Numbered from the stretch's first letter, positions 51,872 through 60,515 are shown. The stretch: 64,000 nucleotides of DNA from CAZUGO01 sp964619935 (GCA_964619935.1 CAZUGO010000095.1:1-64000); one strand, 5' to 3'. Numbers and translations are program-made. The notes: generated by a model from the letters alone, not told the origin.

Positions 51872-52411
51872 TCAATCCTGCTCCGGAACACACGCCGGGT
51901 AATCGCCCCGCCGGTGCAGTTCCGCCAGCCGCAGATAGTTCTGCACCACGTGATCGAGGTAGTCGTGCTCGGCGGCGGTGAGTTCCCGGACCACCTTGGC
52001 GGGCACGCCGGCCACCAGGGTCCCGTCTGGCACCTGGGTTCGTGGGGTCACCACCGCACCCGCCGCTACCAGGCAGCGGGTTCCGATCACGCAGTCATCC
52101 AGGACCACCGCCCCGATCCCGATCAAGGACCCGCGACCCACCCGCCGGCAGTGCACCACGGCCCGATGACCGATGCCGACGTCATCTTCGATATCCAGCG
52201 GCACCTGGTGCTTGGTGTGGATGACGGTCCCGTCCTGAACGTTGACCCGGTGCCCGATGCGAATCGCCGCAATGTCCCCGCGAATGACCACCCCCGGCCA
52301 AATGCTGCAGTCGTCACCCAGGGTGACCTCACCGCAGACCAGCGCCCCGGGGGCCACGAAGTTGCGCACACCAAAAACCGGACGCGGCGGCTGACCAGCG
52401 GACGTTCCCAT
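51872..52411 (-). CDS. Gamma-carbonic-anhydrase-family hexapeptide protein
   Basis: About 179 residues forming a left-handed beta helix: repeated hexapeptide turns (CEVTLGDDCSIWPGVVIRGDI, then NVQDGTVIHTKH, GHRAVVHC, LIGIGAVV). Candidate zinc ligands are the histidines in HTKH, GHRAVVHC, as in YrdA/gamma-CA proteins. Members act as carbonic anhydrases or as uncharacterised acyltransferase-like proteins. The ATG at 52411 was preferred over an in-frame GTG at 52435; neither has a ribosome site. It is divergent from groEL1. Confidence 0.87.
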   Translation of the reverse strand: MGTSAGQPPRPVFGVRNFVAPGALVCGEVTLGDDCSIWPGVVIRGDIAAIRIGHRVNVQDGTVIHTKHQVPLDIEDDVGIGHRAVVHCRRVGRGSLIGIGAVVLDDCVIGTRCLVAAGAVVTPRTQVPDGTLVAGVPAKVVRELTAAEHDYLDHVVQNYLRLAELHRRGDYPACVPEQD

Positions 52412-52500
52412 GGCGCTCGATTGTAAGGGCGGCACCCATCCAAGCCAGCCCCACTGGGTCTGTCAGATTGGCACGTCGCCGGGGCCCCCGCGCGGCGGTG

Positions 52501-52515
52501 CTGTCACAGTGACAG
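52501..52515. promoter_or_regulatory. Perfect palindrome upstream of groEL1
   Basis: CTGTCAC-A-GTGACAG is a perfect 15-bp palindrome 176 bases before the groEL1 start. The position suits a repressor or heat-shock regulator site. No CIRCE element (TTAGCACTC...GAGTGCTAA) was found in this region. Confidence 0.4.
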
Positions 52516-52690
52516 CCAAGGCCCGCCGGCCAGCCGGTCGCGAGAATCGTAACTGCCGCAGCGATAGATAATTACACAGCAACCTGCTGATCGCCGGATG
52601 TGGCACCGCGATTGCTGCGGGGTGGATTGGACGGAAGAACTGCATCAACAGATCCTGCGCATTGTAGCCGGCCATAAGGAGACCTGACCC

Positions 52691-54334
52691 ATGGCGACAA
52701 AGCAGCTTTCCTACGAACAAGACGCCCGCCACGCTTTGCTGGAGGGTGTCACCAAACTTGCCCGGGCCGTGAAAGCCACCCTGGGCCCGCGCGGCCGAAA
52801 CGCGATCATCGACAAGGGCTGGGGTGCGCCCACCGTCACCAAGGACGGCGTGACGGTTGCCGAAGAAGTCGAATTGCTCGACAAGTACGAGAACCTGGGC
52901 GCCCAGATGGTCAAGGAGGCGGCCAGCAAGACCAGTTCGGTCGCCGGCGACGGCACCACCACCGCCACCATCCTGGCCGAGGCCTTGTTCCGCGAGGGGC
53001 TCCGCAATGTCGCCGCGGGAGCCGACCCCAACGCCCTGAACCGCGGCATCGAGAAAGCCGTGGCCCGGGTGGTTGATGAGCTGCACAAGATCTCCAAGCC
53101 GATCAGCGCCGGCAAGCGCAACGAGATTATCAGCGTGGCCTCGATCTCGGCGAACAACGATCCCGAGATCGGCAAGTTCCTGTCGGAGTGCTTCGACAAG
53201 GTCGGAAAGGACGGCGTGGTCACGGTTGAGGAAAGCAAGAGCGCCGAGACCACCACCGAGGTGGTTGAAGGCATGCAGTTCGATCGCGGGTACCTGTCGC
53301 CGCACTTCGTCACGGATGCGGACGCCATGGAAGTCCACCTCGACAAGTGCTTTGTGTTGATGTGCGAAGACAAGATTTCGAACGTGCAGAAAATTGTCCC
53401 GCTGCTCGAGCAAATCGCCAAGGCCAAGCGCCCGCTGTTGATCATCGCCGAGGACGTCGAGGGCGAGGCCCTGGCGACCCTGGTGGTTAACAAGCTGCGC
53501 GGAATCGTGCAGGTGGCCGCGGTCAAGGCACCGGGCTACGGCGATCGCCGCAAGGCCATGCTGGAAGACATCGCCGTCTTGACCGGTGGCAAGGCCATCA
53601 TGAAGGACCTGGGTCTGGAACTGGACAAGCTGACGATCAAGGACCTCGGGCAGGTCAAGAAAGTCCGCATCGACAACGACAACACCGTGATCATCGAAGG
53701 GGCCGGCTCCACGGCCGCCATCAAGGCCCGGATCAACCAGATCCGCAACGAGATCGAGGCCACCACGTCGGATTATGATCGCGAGAAGCTTCAGGAGCGT
53801 CTGGCCAAGCTCTCCGGTGGGGTGGCCCAGATCAATGTCGGAGCCGCCACCGAGACCGAACTGAAAGAGAAGAAGGCCCGCGTCGAGGATGCCCTGCATG
53901 CCACCCGGGCCGCCATCGAGGAAGGCATTGTACCGGGCGGCGGCGTCGCCTTGGTGCGGGCCGCCGGGGCCCTGGACGGACTGCGGCTCAAAGGCGACGA
54001 ACAGATCGGCGCCGATATCGTCCGACACGCCTTGAGCATCCCCCTGCGCCAGATCGCCGAAAACGCCGGCTTCGAGGGCAGCGTGGTGCTCAACAAGGTC
54101 ATGGCCAAGAGTGGGGCCTTTGGATTCAACGCCGATACCGGCAGCTACACCGATCTGCTCCAGGACGGCATCATCGACCCCACCAAGGTCACGCGCACCG
54201 CCCTGCAGAACGCGTCGAGCGTGGCCCGCGTCCTGCTCAGCACCGATTGCTTGATCACCGAGAAGCCCAAGGACAACGCGGCCGCCCGGCCCGCCGGCCA
54301 CGACGGCATGGACGACGACATGGACATGATGTAA
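52691..54334 (+). CDS. groL: Chaperonin GroEL, paralogue 1
   Basis: Cytosolic 60-kDa chaperonin, 547 residues. Equatorial ATP-binding signatures are present: KATLGPRGRNAIID, VTKDGVTVAEEVEL, and DGTTTATILAEAL with the catalytic Asp. The apical domain has VKAPGYGDRR. The tail reads GHDGMDDDMDMM, a Met/Asp form instead of the usual GGM repeats. GGAGA precedes the ATG at 52691. It is followed by groES and a second groEL, an uncommon three-gene array. Confidence 0.96.
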   Translation: MATKQLSYEQDARHALLEGVTKLARAVKATLGPRGRNAIIDKGWGAPTVTKDGVTVAEEVELLDKYENLGAQMVKEAASKTSSVAGDGTTTATILAEALFREGLRNVAAGADPNALNRGIEKAVARVVDELHKISKPISAGKRNEIISVASISANNDPEIGKFLSECFDKVGKDGVVTVEESKSAETTTEVVEGMQFDRGYLSPHFVTDADAMEVHLDKCFVLMCEDKISNVQKIVPLLEQIAKAKRPLLIIAEDVEGEALATLVVNKLRGIVQVAAVKAPGYGDRRKAMLEDIAVLTGGKAIMKDLGLELDKLTIKDLGQVKKVRIDNDNTVIIEGAGSTAAIKARINQIRNEIEATTSDYDREKLQERLAKLSGGVAQINVGAATETELKEKKARVEDALHATRAAIEEGIVPGGGVALVRAAGALDGLRLKGDEQIGADIVRHALSIPLRQIAENAGFEGSVVLNKVMAKSGAFGFNADTGSYTDLLQDGIIDPTKVTRTALQNASSVARVLLSTDCLITEKPKDNAAARPAGHDGMDDDMDMM

Positions 54335-54372
54335 TTCCGCCAACCCGGCACAATCTCGAAAGGACTTCAACG

Positions 54373-54684
54373 ATGGCAACTGCAACTGCAAGTAAGGTCA
54401 AAATCAGCCCCCTGGAAGACCGCCTGGTGATCCGTCCCGATGATCCTGATCAGGTCACCGCCGGCGGCATCGTGCTGCCCGACAGCGCCCGTGAGAAGCC
54501 GCAGCGTGGCAAGGTCCTCGCCACCGGACCGGGGAAGCTGCTGGACAGCGGCAAGCGCGGCGAGATGTCGGCACACAAGGGTGATGTCGTGTTCTATGGC
54601 AAATACAGCGGGACCGAGGTCGAACTCAACGGCGAGACCCTGGTCATCCTGCGCGAAAGCGACCTTCTCGCGATTGTCGACTAG
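54373..54684 (+). CDS. groS: Co-chaperonin GroES
   Basis: 103-residue cap of GroEL. The family core is complete: ISPLEDRLVIRPDD, TAGGIVLPDSAREKPQRGKVLATGPG (mobile loop region), and VVFYGKYSGTEVELNGETLVILRESDLLAIVD-type end. The ATG at 54373 is preceded by AAAGGA. It lies between the two groEL genes, so one cap may serve both. Confidence 0.96.
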   Translation: MATATASKVKISPLEDRLVIRPDDPDQVTAGGIVLPDSAREKPQRGKVLATGPGKLLDSGKRGEMSAHKGDVVFYGKYSGTEVELNGETLVILRESDLLAIVD

Positions 54685-54764
54685 TCGCGAGCGACACGGG
54701 TCGACACTGCTTCCGACCGCAACCGGGCCGTGGGGCCCGACGACTGAAAAGGAGTCTCTCAGGC

Positions 54765-56375
54765 ATGGCCAAACAACTGATGCACAGCGAGCACGCCCGC
54801 CAGAACGTACTCGAAGGTCTGTCCAAGCTGGCCTCGGCCGTCAGGGTCACCCTGGGACCGACCGGCAAGAACGTGCTCATGCAGAAATCGTTCGGCGCCC
54901 CGCGGGTCAGCAAGGACGGCGTCACGGTCAGCAAGGAAATCGAGCTGCCCCAGCCGTTCGAGAACATGGGCGCCAAAATGGTTAACGAAGTGGCCAACAA
55001 GACCAACGATGTGGCCGGCGACGGCACCACCACCGCGGTGATTCTGGCCGAAGCCATCTACCGTCATGGTCTGAAGAACGTCGCCGCCGGGGCCAACCCC
55101 ATGGCCCTGAAACGCGGCATCGACCTGGCGGTCCAGGCGGCCGTCAAACACATCGAGTCGATGGCCACCAAGGTCAAAGGCTCCGACGATATTGCCAAGG
55201 TCGGCACCATCAGCGCCAACGGCAATGAGCAGATCGGCAAGTTGCTGGCCGACGCCTTGAGCGAGGTCGGCACCGAAGGGGTCATCGAAATCGAGGAAGG
55301 CAAGAGCCTAGAAACCGAGAAAGAAGTGGTCGAAGGCATGCAGTTCGACAAAGGCTACGTGTCGCCGTACTTCATCACCGATCCCGGCTCGATGCACTGC
55401 GTCCTGGAGAACCCCTACCTGCTGATCTACGAGAAGAAGATCTCCAGCCTGCAGGACATGGTCCCGCTGCTGGAGAAGATCGCCAGCTCCGGAAAACCGC
55501 TGCTGGTCGTCGCCGAAGACGTCGAGGGCGAAGCCCTGGCGGCATTGGTGGTCAACCGTCTGCGCGGCGTGCTGCAGTGTGCCGCGGTCAAGGCCCCCGG
55601 TTTCGGCGACCGCCGCAAGGCCATGCTCGGCGATCTGGCGGTAGTCACCAAGGGCCAACTCATCAGCGACGACCTGGGCATCAAGCTGGAGCGCGTCGAG
55701 CTGTCGTCGTTGGGCCGGGCCGCCAAGGTGGTCATCACCAAGGACACCACCACCGTCATCGAGGGCGCCGGCAGCAAGGCCGAGATCAACAAGCGCTGTG
55801 ACCAGATTCGCGCCCAGATCGAAAAGACCACCAGCGACTACGACCGCGAGAAGCTCCAGGAGCGCCTGGCCAAACTGACCGGCGGCGTGGCGGTGATCCG
55901 CGTCGGCGGCGCCAACGAAATCCAGGTCAAAGAGCAGAAGGACCTGGTCGAAGATGCGTTCAACGCCACCCGCGCGGCCATCGAAGAAGGCGTGGTGCCC
56001 GGCGGCGGCACGGTCTACCTCAAGGTTCAAAAACAGCTCGAAGCGGTTCGCGAGAAGGCCCGCGGCGAGGACAAGATCGGCGTCGAGATCATCATGCGGG
56101 CACTGGAAGCACCCACTCGGCAGATCTGCGAGAATACCGGCGTGGACGGCGCCGTGATCATCGAGCAGATCCGCGAAAAAGGCGGCAACTGGGGCTATGA
56201 CGCCCGCCGTCACGAAATGGCCGACATGGTCAAGGCCGGAATCATCGACCCGGCCAAGGTCGCCCGCGTAGCCCTGCAGAATGCCGCCAGCGTGGCCGGC
56301 CTGATGCTGACCACCGAGGTCCTGCTGACCGATCTCAAGGATGAGGACAAGAAGATCCCCGGATCCGTCCGATAG
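54765..56375 (+). CDS. groL: Chaperonin GroEL, paralogue 2
   Basis: Second chaperonin, 536 residues. It keeps RVTLGPTGKNVLM, DVAGDGTTTAVILAEAIY, VKAPGFGDRR and VVPGGGTVYL. It clearly differs from paralogue 1 across the apical domain, and its C-terminus ends KKIPGSVR with no Gly-Met tail at all. The missing tail, which normally lines the cavity floor, and divergence from its neighbour suggest specialised substrates. AAAGGAG precedes the ATG. A strong hairpin (56398-56433) follows. Confidence 0.95.
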   Translation: MAKQLMHSEHARQNVLEGLSKLASAVRVTLGPTGKNVLMQKSFGAPRVSKDGVTVSKEIELPQPFENMGAKMVNEVANKTNDVAGDGTTTAVILAEAIYRHGLKNVAAGANPMALKRGIDLAVQAAVKHIESMATKVKGSDDIAKVGTISANGNEQIGKLLADALSEVGTEGVIEIEEGKSLETEKEVVEGMQFDKGYVSPYFITDPGSMHCVLENPYLLIYEKKISSLQDMVPLLEKIASSGKPLLVVAEDVEGEALAALVVNRLRGVLQCAAVKAPGFGDRRKAMLGDLAVVTKGQLISDDLGIKLERVELSSLGRAAKVVITKDTTTVIEGAGSKAEINKRCDQIRAQIEKTTSDYDREKLQERLAKLTGGVAVIRVGGANEIQVKEQKDLVEDAFNATRAAIEEGVVPGGGTVYLKVQKQLEAVREKARGEDKIGVEIIMRALEAPTRQICENTGVDGAVIIEQIREKGGNWGYDARRHEMADMVKAGIIDPAKVARVALQNAASVAGLMLTTEVLLTDLKDEDKKIPGSVR

Positions 56376-56397
56376 GATCATCGGGAACGCCGGCAGG

Positions 56398-56433
56398 AAG
56401 GGCGGTCCACCTCCGCGCGGTGGGATCGCCCTT
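56398..56433 (+). terminator. Strong hairpin between groEL2 and dnaJ
   Basis: AAGGGCG (56398-56404) pairs with CGCCCTT (56427-56433), and within it TCCACC pairs with GGTGGGA across a 7-base loop. Only TTTGC follows, so this may attenuate rather than fully stop transcription into dnaJ. Confidence 0.5.
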
Positions 56434-56471
56434 TGCAATCCGCGACAGGCCCCGGCGGCGGACGAGAACCG

Positions 56472-57605
56472 ATGGTGACGCAAAAACGCGACTACTATGA
56501 AGTGCTTGGCGTCGCCCGCAGCGCCGCTGCGGACGACATCAAGAAAGCCTATCGCCAGGCCGCCCTGCGCAACCATCCCGACCGCAATCGTGACGATCCC
56601 AACGCCGAGCGCCGCTTCAAGGAGGCCGCCGAAGCCTACGAAGTGCTGTCCGATCCGCGGATGCGGCAGCGCTACGATCAGTTCGGCCACGAAGGGCTGC
56701 GCGGGGCCGCCGCCCACGACTTCCAGCATATGGCCACCGACGACATCTTCTCGATGTTCGAGGACATTTTCGGCGGCGGCATCTTCGGGGGACGGCGGCG
56801 GCATCGAGGTCGCGGCGCCGATCTTCAGATTCAGATCGAGGTCGAGTTGGCCGAAGTGGCCAGCGGCTGCGAGAAGACGCTGGAGTTCACCCGCAACGAT
56901 CACTGCGACGCCTGCAGCGGGACCGGGGCCGCCGCCGGAACCGAGAAGGCCACCTGTACCACCTGCGGCGGCTACGGGCAGGTCGAGCAGAGCAGCGGAT
57001 TTGGGGCCATCTTCGGCCGGGTGATCAGCACCTGTCCGGCGTGCGGCGGCCAGGGCCAGCGCGTGGTCACCCCCTGCAGCACGTGCAAAGGCCGCGGACA
57101 TTCGCCCAGGAAGCGGGTGCTCAACGTCAAGATCCCCGCCGGCATCCACGCCGGCCAGGCGGTGCGGATTCGCAGCGAAGGCGAGCCGGGCGTCAATGGT
57201 GCCGCCCGCGGTGACTTGCACTGCATCGTTGATGTCGCACCGCATCCCTTCCTGGAGCGGCACAACAACGACCTCGTCTGCAAGATGCCGATCAGCTTCA
57301 CCCAGGCCACCCTGGGTGCCGAGGTCGAGGTGCCCACGCTGAAGGGCAAAGCGGACCTCAAGATCCCGCGGGGCACGCAGCACGGCCAGGTCTTTCGGCT
57401 GCGCAGCCTGGGACTGCCCGATCTGGGCAACGGGCGATCGGGCGACGAGCTGGTTCAAGTGCTCATCGAGATCCCCAAGAAGCTGAGCGAGGACCAGGAG
57501 CAACTGCTCCGCCAGTTTGCCGATACCGAGAACGAACAGGTGCTGCCGGAATCCAAGGGCTTCTTCAGCCGATTGGTCGATTACCTTTCCGGCAAGGATG
57601 ACTAA
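56472..57605 (+). CDS. dnaJ: Chaperone DnaJ
   Basis: Type I Hsp40, 377 residues: J domain with HPD (35-37), a Gly/Phe-rich linker (MFEDIFGGGIFGG), a zinc domain with four CxxCxGxG motifs (CDACSGTG, CTTCGGYG, CPACGGQG, CSTCKGRG), and the C-terminal substrate domains. It delivers clients to DnaK, not encoded here. The ATG at 56472 gives the normal start; the frame also opens at 56433. Eight bases downstream lies the first possible grpE start. Confidence 0.95.
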   Translation: MVTQKRDYYEVLGVARSAAADDIKKAYRQAALRNHPDRNRDDPNAERRFKEAAEAYEVLSDPRMRQRYDQFGHEGLRGAAAHDFQHMATDDIFSMFEDIFGGGIFGGRRRHRGRGADLQIQIEVELAEVASGCEKTLEFTRNDHCDACSGTGAAAGTEKATCTTCGGYGQVEQSSGFGAIFGRVISTCPACGGQGQRVVTPCSTCKGRGHSPRKRVLNVKIPAGIHAGQAVRIRSEGEPGVNGAARGDLHCIVDVAPHPFLERHNNDLVCKMPISFTQATLGAEVEVPTLKGKADLKIPRGTQHGQVFRLRSLGLPDLGNGRSGDELVQVLIEIPKKLSEDQEQLLRQFADTENEQVLPESKGFFSRLVDYLSGKDD

Positions 57606-57622
57606 AGCCACAGGTGCCTGAA

Positions 57623-58183
57623 ATGACGCCCAAGAAATCGCAACCGCAAAAGGTGGTGCTGCCCACCCCCGAGGAAATCGAGGCGCTCGGCGGAGAGGTC
57701 CGCGAAACGGCCGCCGAGGCCCCGGCCGGCGGCACCATCGACTGGAAAGACAAGTTTCTGCGGGCCAAAGCGGACCTCCAGAATGTGCAGCGGCGTGCCG
57801 CCGAGGAACAGCGGACCGCGGTGCGCTTTGCCAATGCCGAGTTGCTGCGCTCGCTGCTGGAGATCCTGGATGACTTCGAGCGCACCCGGGCGGCCGATTC
57901 CGAGGCCCCGGAGGCCCTGCGAGCCGGCGTGCAACTGATCTACGAAAAGCTCCAGAAACTGCTGCGGGATTCCCAGGTGGAGGAAATCGAAGCGGTGGGC
58001 CGACCGTTTGACCCGCAGCAGCACGAGGCCCTGATGCAGCAACCCAGCGCGGATCATCCGCCGCACACGGTGCTCGAGCAAGTTCAAAAAGGCTACCGCT
58101 GCTTCGAGCGGATCCTGCGGCCGGCCCGGGTCATCGTGTCCCGAGCGCCGGACCCGGATCGCACGCCGGACGCGGAGGCCTAA
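57623..58183 (+). CDS. grpE: Nucleotide exchange factor GrpE
   Basis: DnaK nucleotide exchange factor, about 186 residues: a polar N-terminal tail, a long dimerisation helix (WKDKFLRAKADLQNVQRRAAEE), then the small beta domain with RPFDPQQHEALMQQPSAD and HTVLEQVQKGYRCFERILRPARVIVS, typical of GrpE. AGGTG lies six bases before the ATG at 57623. The order dnaJ-grpE without dnaK is unusual; dnaK must be elsewhere. Confidence 0.93.
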   Translation: MTPKKSQPQKVVLPTPEEIEALGGEVRETAAEAPAGGTIDWKDKFLRAKADLQNVQRRAAEEQRTAVRFANAELLRSLLEILDDFERTRAADSEAPEALRAGVQLIYEKLQKLLRDSQVEEIEAVGRPFDPQQHEALMQQPSADHPPHTVLEQVQKGYRCFERILRPARVIVSRAPDPDRTPDAEA

Positions 58184-58187
58184 GCAC

Positions 58188-58517
58188 ATGCCGACCTATG
58201 ATTATCAGTGCCAGTCCTGCGATCACGAGTTCGAGTTGTATCAGTCGATCACCGCCAAACCCATCAAGGTGTGTCCGTCCTGCGGCCGGCGGCGGGTGGT
58301 GCGCTTGATGGGCACCGGCGGCGGGGTGATCTTCAAGGGCTCAGGCTTCTATCAGACCGATTATCGCAGCGAGCAGTACAAGCAGGCCGCCAAGAGCGAC
58401 AGTGAGTCAACCGCCGGCGCCGCCACCAAGAAGGACGCTGCGGCCGGGCCCGCCGCGACCCCGCCGGGCGACGTCAAGGGCGGCACCGCGGCCAAGAAGG
58501 CCAAGAAGGATGATTGA
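58188..58517 (+). CDS. FmdB-type zinc ribbon protein
   Basis: 109-residue protein with an N-terminal zinc ribbon (Cys8, Cys11, Cys29, Cys32; opening MPTYDYQCQSC) followed by GSGFYQTDYR, the hallmark of the FmdB/CxxC-regulatory family. The C-terminus is a low-complexity Ala/Lys tail. Members are putative small regulators of unknown target. It begins four bases after grpE ends and overlaps the next gene by eight bases. Confidence 0.88.
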   Translation: MPTYDYQCQSCDHEFELYQSITAKPIKVCPSCGRRRVVRLMGTGGGVIFKGSGFYQTDYRSEQYKQAAKSDSESTAGAATKKDAAAGPAATPPGDVKGGTAAKKAKKDD

Positions 58518-58719
58518 GCCGCGCGCCTTGCAACCACCGACCGTGACGTTTGTGTGCCCCACCTGTCACCAGGTCATCGAGGTGCCGGATCGCCGCCAGG
58601 CGCCGGACCGCCCGTTCTGCAGTCGGCGTTGCAAGTTGATTGACCTGGGCAAGTGGCTCAACGAGGAATATCGCATCGAAGCCCCCCTGCCGCAGCCGGA
58701 ACCCCCGCTCGAACGCTAA
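58510..58719 (+). CDS. yacG: YacG-family DNA gyrase inhibitor-like zinc protein
   Basis: 69-residue zinc-finger protein with Cys16, Cys19, Cys37 and Cys41 (CPTCHQV ... FCSRRCKLIDLGKWLNEEY). That ending is the YacG signature. The E. coli protein binds gyrase and blocks its DNA binding. It starts inside the last codons of the FmdB-like gene (58510), so the two are coupled. An earlier in-frame start at 58402 would overlap it fully and is unlikely. Confidence 0.88.
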   Translation: MIEPRALQPPTVTFVCPTCHQVIEVPDRRQAPDRPFCSRRCKLIDLGKWLNEEYRIEAPLPQPEPPLER

Positions 58720-58882
58720 GGGTCGCCACCCCGGCAACGCCGCCGACCACAGGGCCCAGAACTCACAGGGGCCAGCATCTCCGGTCAGCCGGGCAGCCGC
58801 TCGGGATTGCTCCCGCGCTGCCAGCAGATATAATGGCGCCGATTCACGCCGCCCGCGTCAGTCATCATGACAGGAGTTGATC

Positions 58883-60283
58883 GTGCAAGCCAATCCGACC
58901 CTCGGCAGCCTGGTGCGAGACTGTAGCGGATTCCAGATCTTCAAGGCGTCGCGGCAGGCCCTCCAGCCGGCCAAGATCCTGCTGGCGACTGCCGGCCTGC
59001 TGCTGACCTTCATGATCGGTGTGACCCTTGACTGGGTGTGGGTCAGTTGCGGCTGGGGCATCGACAACCCGGCGGCCATCCCCTTGAAGGTCTCCGCCGG
59101 GTCGCAACCCCTTGGGGTGTTTCATGCGCTCATCGAACACGAAAAATATTGCCTCGATCAGGGGCTCAAGGCCGCCCGCAAGTTCAACCTCGCAGGCCGG
59201 GCCGGGGATGCCTGGTGGAACCTGCATCAGTTCGGCGGGGCCCGGGTCGAATTCACCGTTGGCGAGGGTTACGGCGTGCTGGCCTTTGGCGTCGCCATGG
59301 GTCAAGGGTTGTACTGGGCCATCCGCCAGCATCTGATCTTCAGCATCATCTTGTTCGGCGTCGTGCTGGCGGTCTGGTCGCTGTTCGGTGGGGCCATCTG
59401 CCGGATCTGTGCCTTGCGCTTTGCGCGGGACGAGCGGATCGCCCCAGGTGAAGCGCTGGGTTATGGCCGCCGGAAGTTCACCGAGTTTTTCACGGCCCCA
59501 TTGATCCCGGCGGGCATCGTGGTCTTGATCGGGATCGGGATTACGGTGTCCGGCTGGCTGATGAGTCTGCCTTACATCGGCCCGCTGTTCGGCCTGATCG
59601 GCGGGCCGCTGTTCGGGGTCATCCTGATCGGCGGCGCCGTGCTGACCCTCTTCCTGCTCGGCACCATCGGCGGGTTCAGCCTGATGTGGCCGACGGTCGC
59701 CGTCGAAGGGCTGGACTGTACCGACGCCATCAGCCGCAGCTTCAGCTACTTTTACGAACGGATCGAACGGACGGTCATTTACGCCGGGGTCGCCCTGGTT
59801 TACGGGGCCTTGGTCTGGCTGGTCATCCGCCTGTTTGCGTTCCTGCTGATCTACAGCGTCCACGGCTTCTTCAGCAAGGGCTACCCGCAGCTCGATCACA
59901 TGTGGGCCACGCCGACGTTCGACCGCTTGTACGCACCGTCGACCACCGCGGACCAGCTCAGCGGTTGGTCGACCGGCTATGTCGGCCTGCTGATCAAGAC
60001 CTGGGCCGGCCTCGGCGGTTGCGTGCTCTATGCCTACCTGATCTCCTATTACTTCACCAGTTCGACGATCATCTACTTCCTGCTGCGCCGCAAGGTGGAT
60101 GACATGGAACTGGATGATGTGTACACTGAATCGGGCGAGGACATGGTCCTGCCGGCCCCACCGCCGGAAATGTCCGCCGCCGCGCCGGCCACGAACCCCA
60201 CGGCTGAGGCCACAGCCGGCCACACCGCCGACGAACACGACCCCGGCGGCACCGAAGCCAGCGGCGGAGACGGCGACGACTGA
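58883..60283 (+). CDS. Polytopic membrane protein with acidic C-terminal tail
   Basis: A 466-residue membrane protein with about seven helices: one near 35-53, one near 145-170, a pair around 210-260 (SGWLMSLPYIGPLFGLIGGP), and further helices near 290-320 and 380-400. A roughly 80-residue soluble segment lies between the first two. The C-terminal 75 residues are a disordered Ala/Glu/Asp/Gly-rich tail. AGGAG lies six bases before the GTG at 58883. No transport motif recognised. It ends 18 bases before tRNA-Pro. Confidence 0.75.
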   Translation: MQANPTLGSLVRDCSGFQIFKASRQALQPAKILLATAGLLLTFMIGVTLDWVWVSCGWGIDNPAAIPLKVSAGSQPLGVFHALIEHEKYCLDQGLKAARKFNLAGRAGDAWWNLHQFGGARVEFTVGEGYGVLAFGVAMGQGLYWAIRQHLIFSIILFGVVLAVWSLFGGAICRICALRFARDERIAPGEALGYGRRKFTEFFTAPLIPAGIVVLIGIGITVSGWLMSLPYIGPLFGLIGGPLFGVILIGGAVLTLFLLGTIGGFSLMWPTVAVEGLDCTDAISRSFSYFYERIERTVIYAGVALVYGALVWLVIRLFAFLLIYSVHGFFSKGYPQLDHMWATPTFDRLYAPSTTADQLSGWSTGYVGLLIKTWAGLGGCVLYAYLISYYFTSSTIIYFLLRRKVDDMELDDVYTESGEDMVLPAPPPEMSAAAPATNPTAEATAGHTADEHDPGGTEASGGDGDD

Positions 60284-60301
60284 AAGACGTGAGCCACTTT
60301 G

Positions 60302-60376
60302 CGGGGCGTAGCTCAGCCTGGTTAGAGCGCCTGCTTTGGGAGCAGGAGGCCGGAAGTTCGAATCTTCTCGCCCCGA
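60302..60376 (+). tRNA. tRNA-Pro(TGG)
   Basis: A 75-base cloverleaf. The acceptor stem CGGGGCG/CGCCCCG is perfect (60302-60308 with 60369-60375). D stem GCTC/GAGC; anticodon stem CCTGC/GCAGG with loop TTTGGGA, anticodon TGG at 60337-60339; T stem GGAAG/CTTCT with loop TTCGAAT. Discriminator A, no encoded CCA. A mobile-DNA scar begins about 15 bases downstream. Confidence 0.95.
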
Positions 60377-60391
60377 TCAACGTAAGTCAGT

Positions 60392-60418
60392 GCCGAATCG
60401 CTAGTTGCGATACCCACC
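60392..60418 (+). repeat. 27-bp direct repeat, copy 1 (also at 61888-61914)
   Basis: An exact 27-base match to 61888-61914 in the same orientation. Weaker identity continues for about 30 bases on the right of both (GTGCGGCCC, AACTCAC). The copies bracket about 1.5 kb containing the mobile-DNA scar and the epimerase gene. They may be the ends of an integrated segment or two copies of an intergenic element. Confidence 0.75.
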
Positions 60419-60445
60419 TTGGTGGTGCGGCCCTTAAACTCACCG

Positions 60446-60495
60446 CCGGAAACGTGTCCATCGGACCCCAAAACGTGTCCATGGGCGGTTTCCGG
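60446..60495 (+). repeat. Inverted repeat bracketing two AACGTGTCCAT copies
   Basis: AAACGTGTCCAT occurs at 60450-60461 and again at 60471-60482, 21 bp apart. The pair is framed by CCGGAAAC (60446-60453) and its complement GTTTCCGG (60488-60495). Placed between tRNA-Pro and a truncated integrase start, it could be a recombinase or attachment site. Confidence 0.5.
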
Positions 60496-60515
60496 TCAGA
60501 GACAAGGAGCCCACC

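Noticed and set aside
52436..52690. CIRCE/HrcA heat-shock operator
   Set aside because: The TTAGCACTC...GAGTGCTAA pattern is absent; only an unrelated 15-bp palindrome is present.
52463..54391. Long open frame antisense to groEL1
   Set aside because: High-GC coding DNA leaves long open frames on the opposite strand. The sense frame is an unmistakable GroEL; the antisense peptide has no domain or ribosome site. Similar cases lie over groEL2/dnaJ (55308-57611 minus), trigger factor (46352-47998 minus) and the metalloprotease (107-1546 plus).
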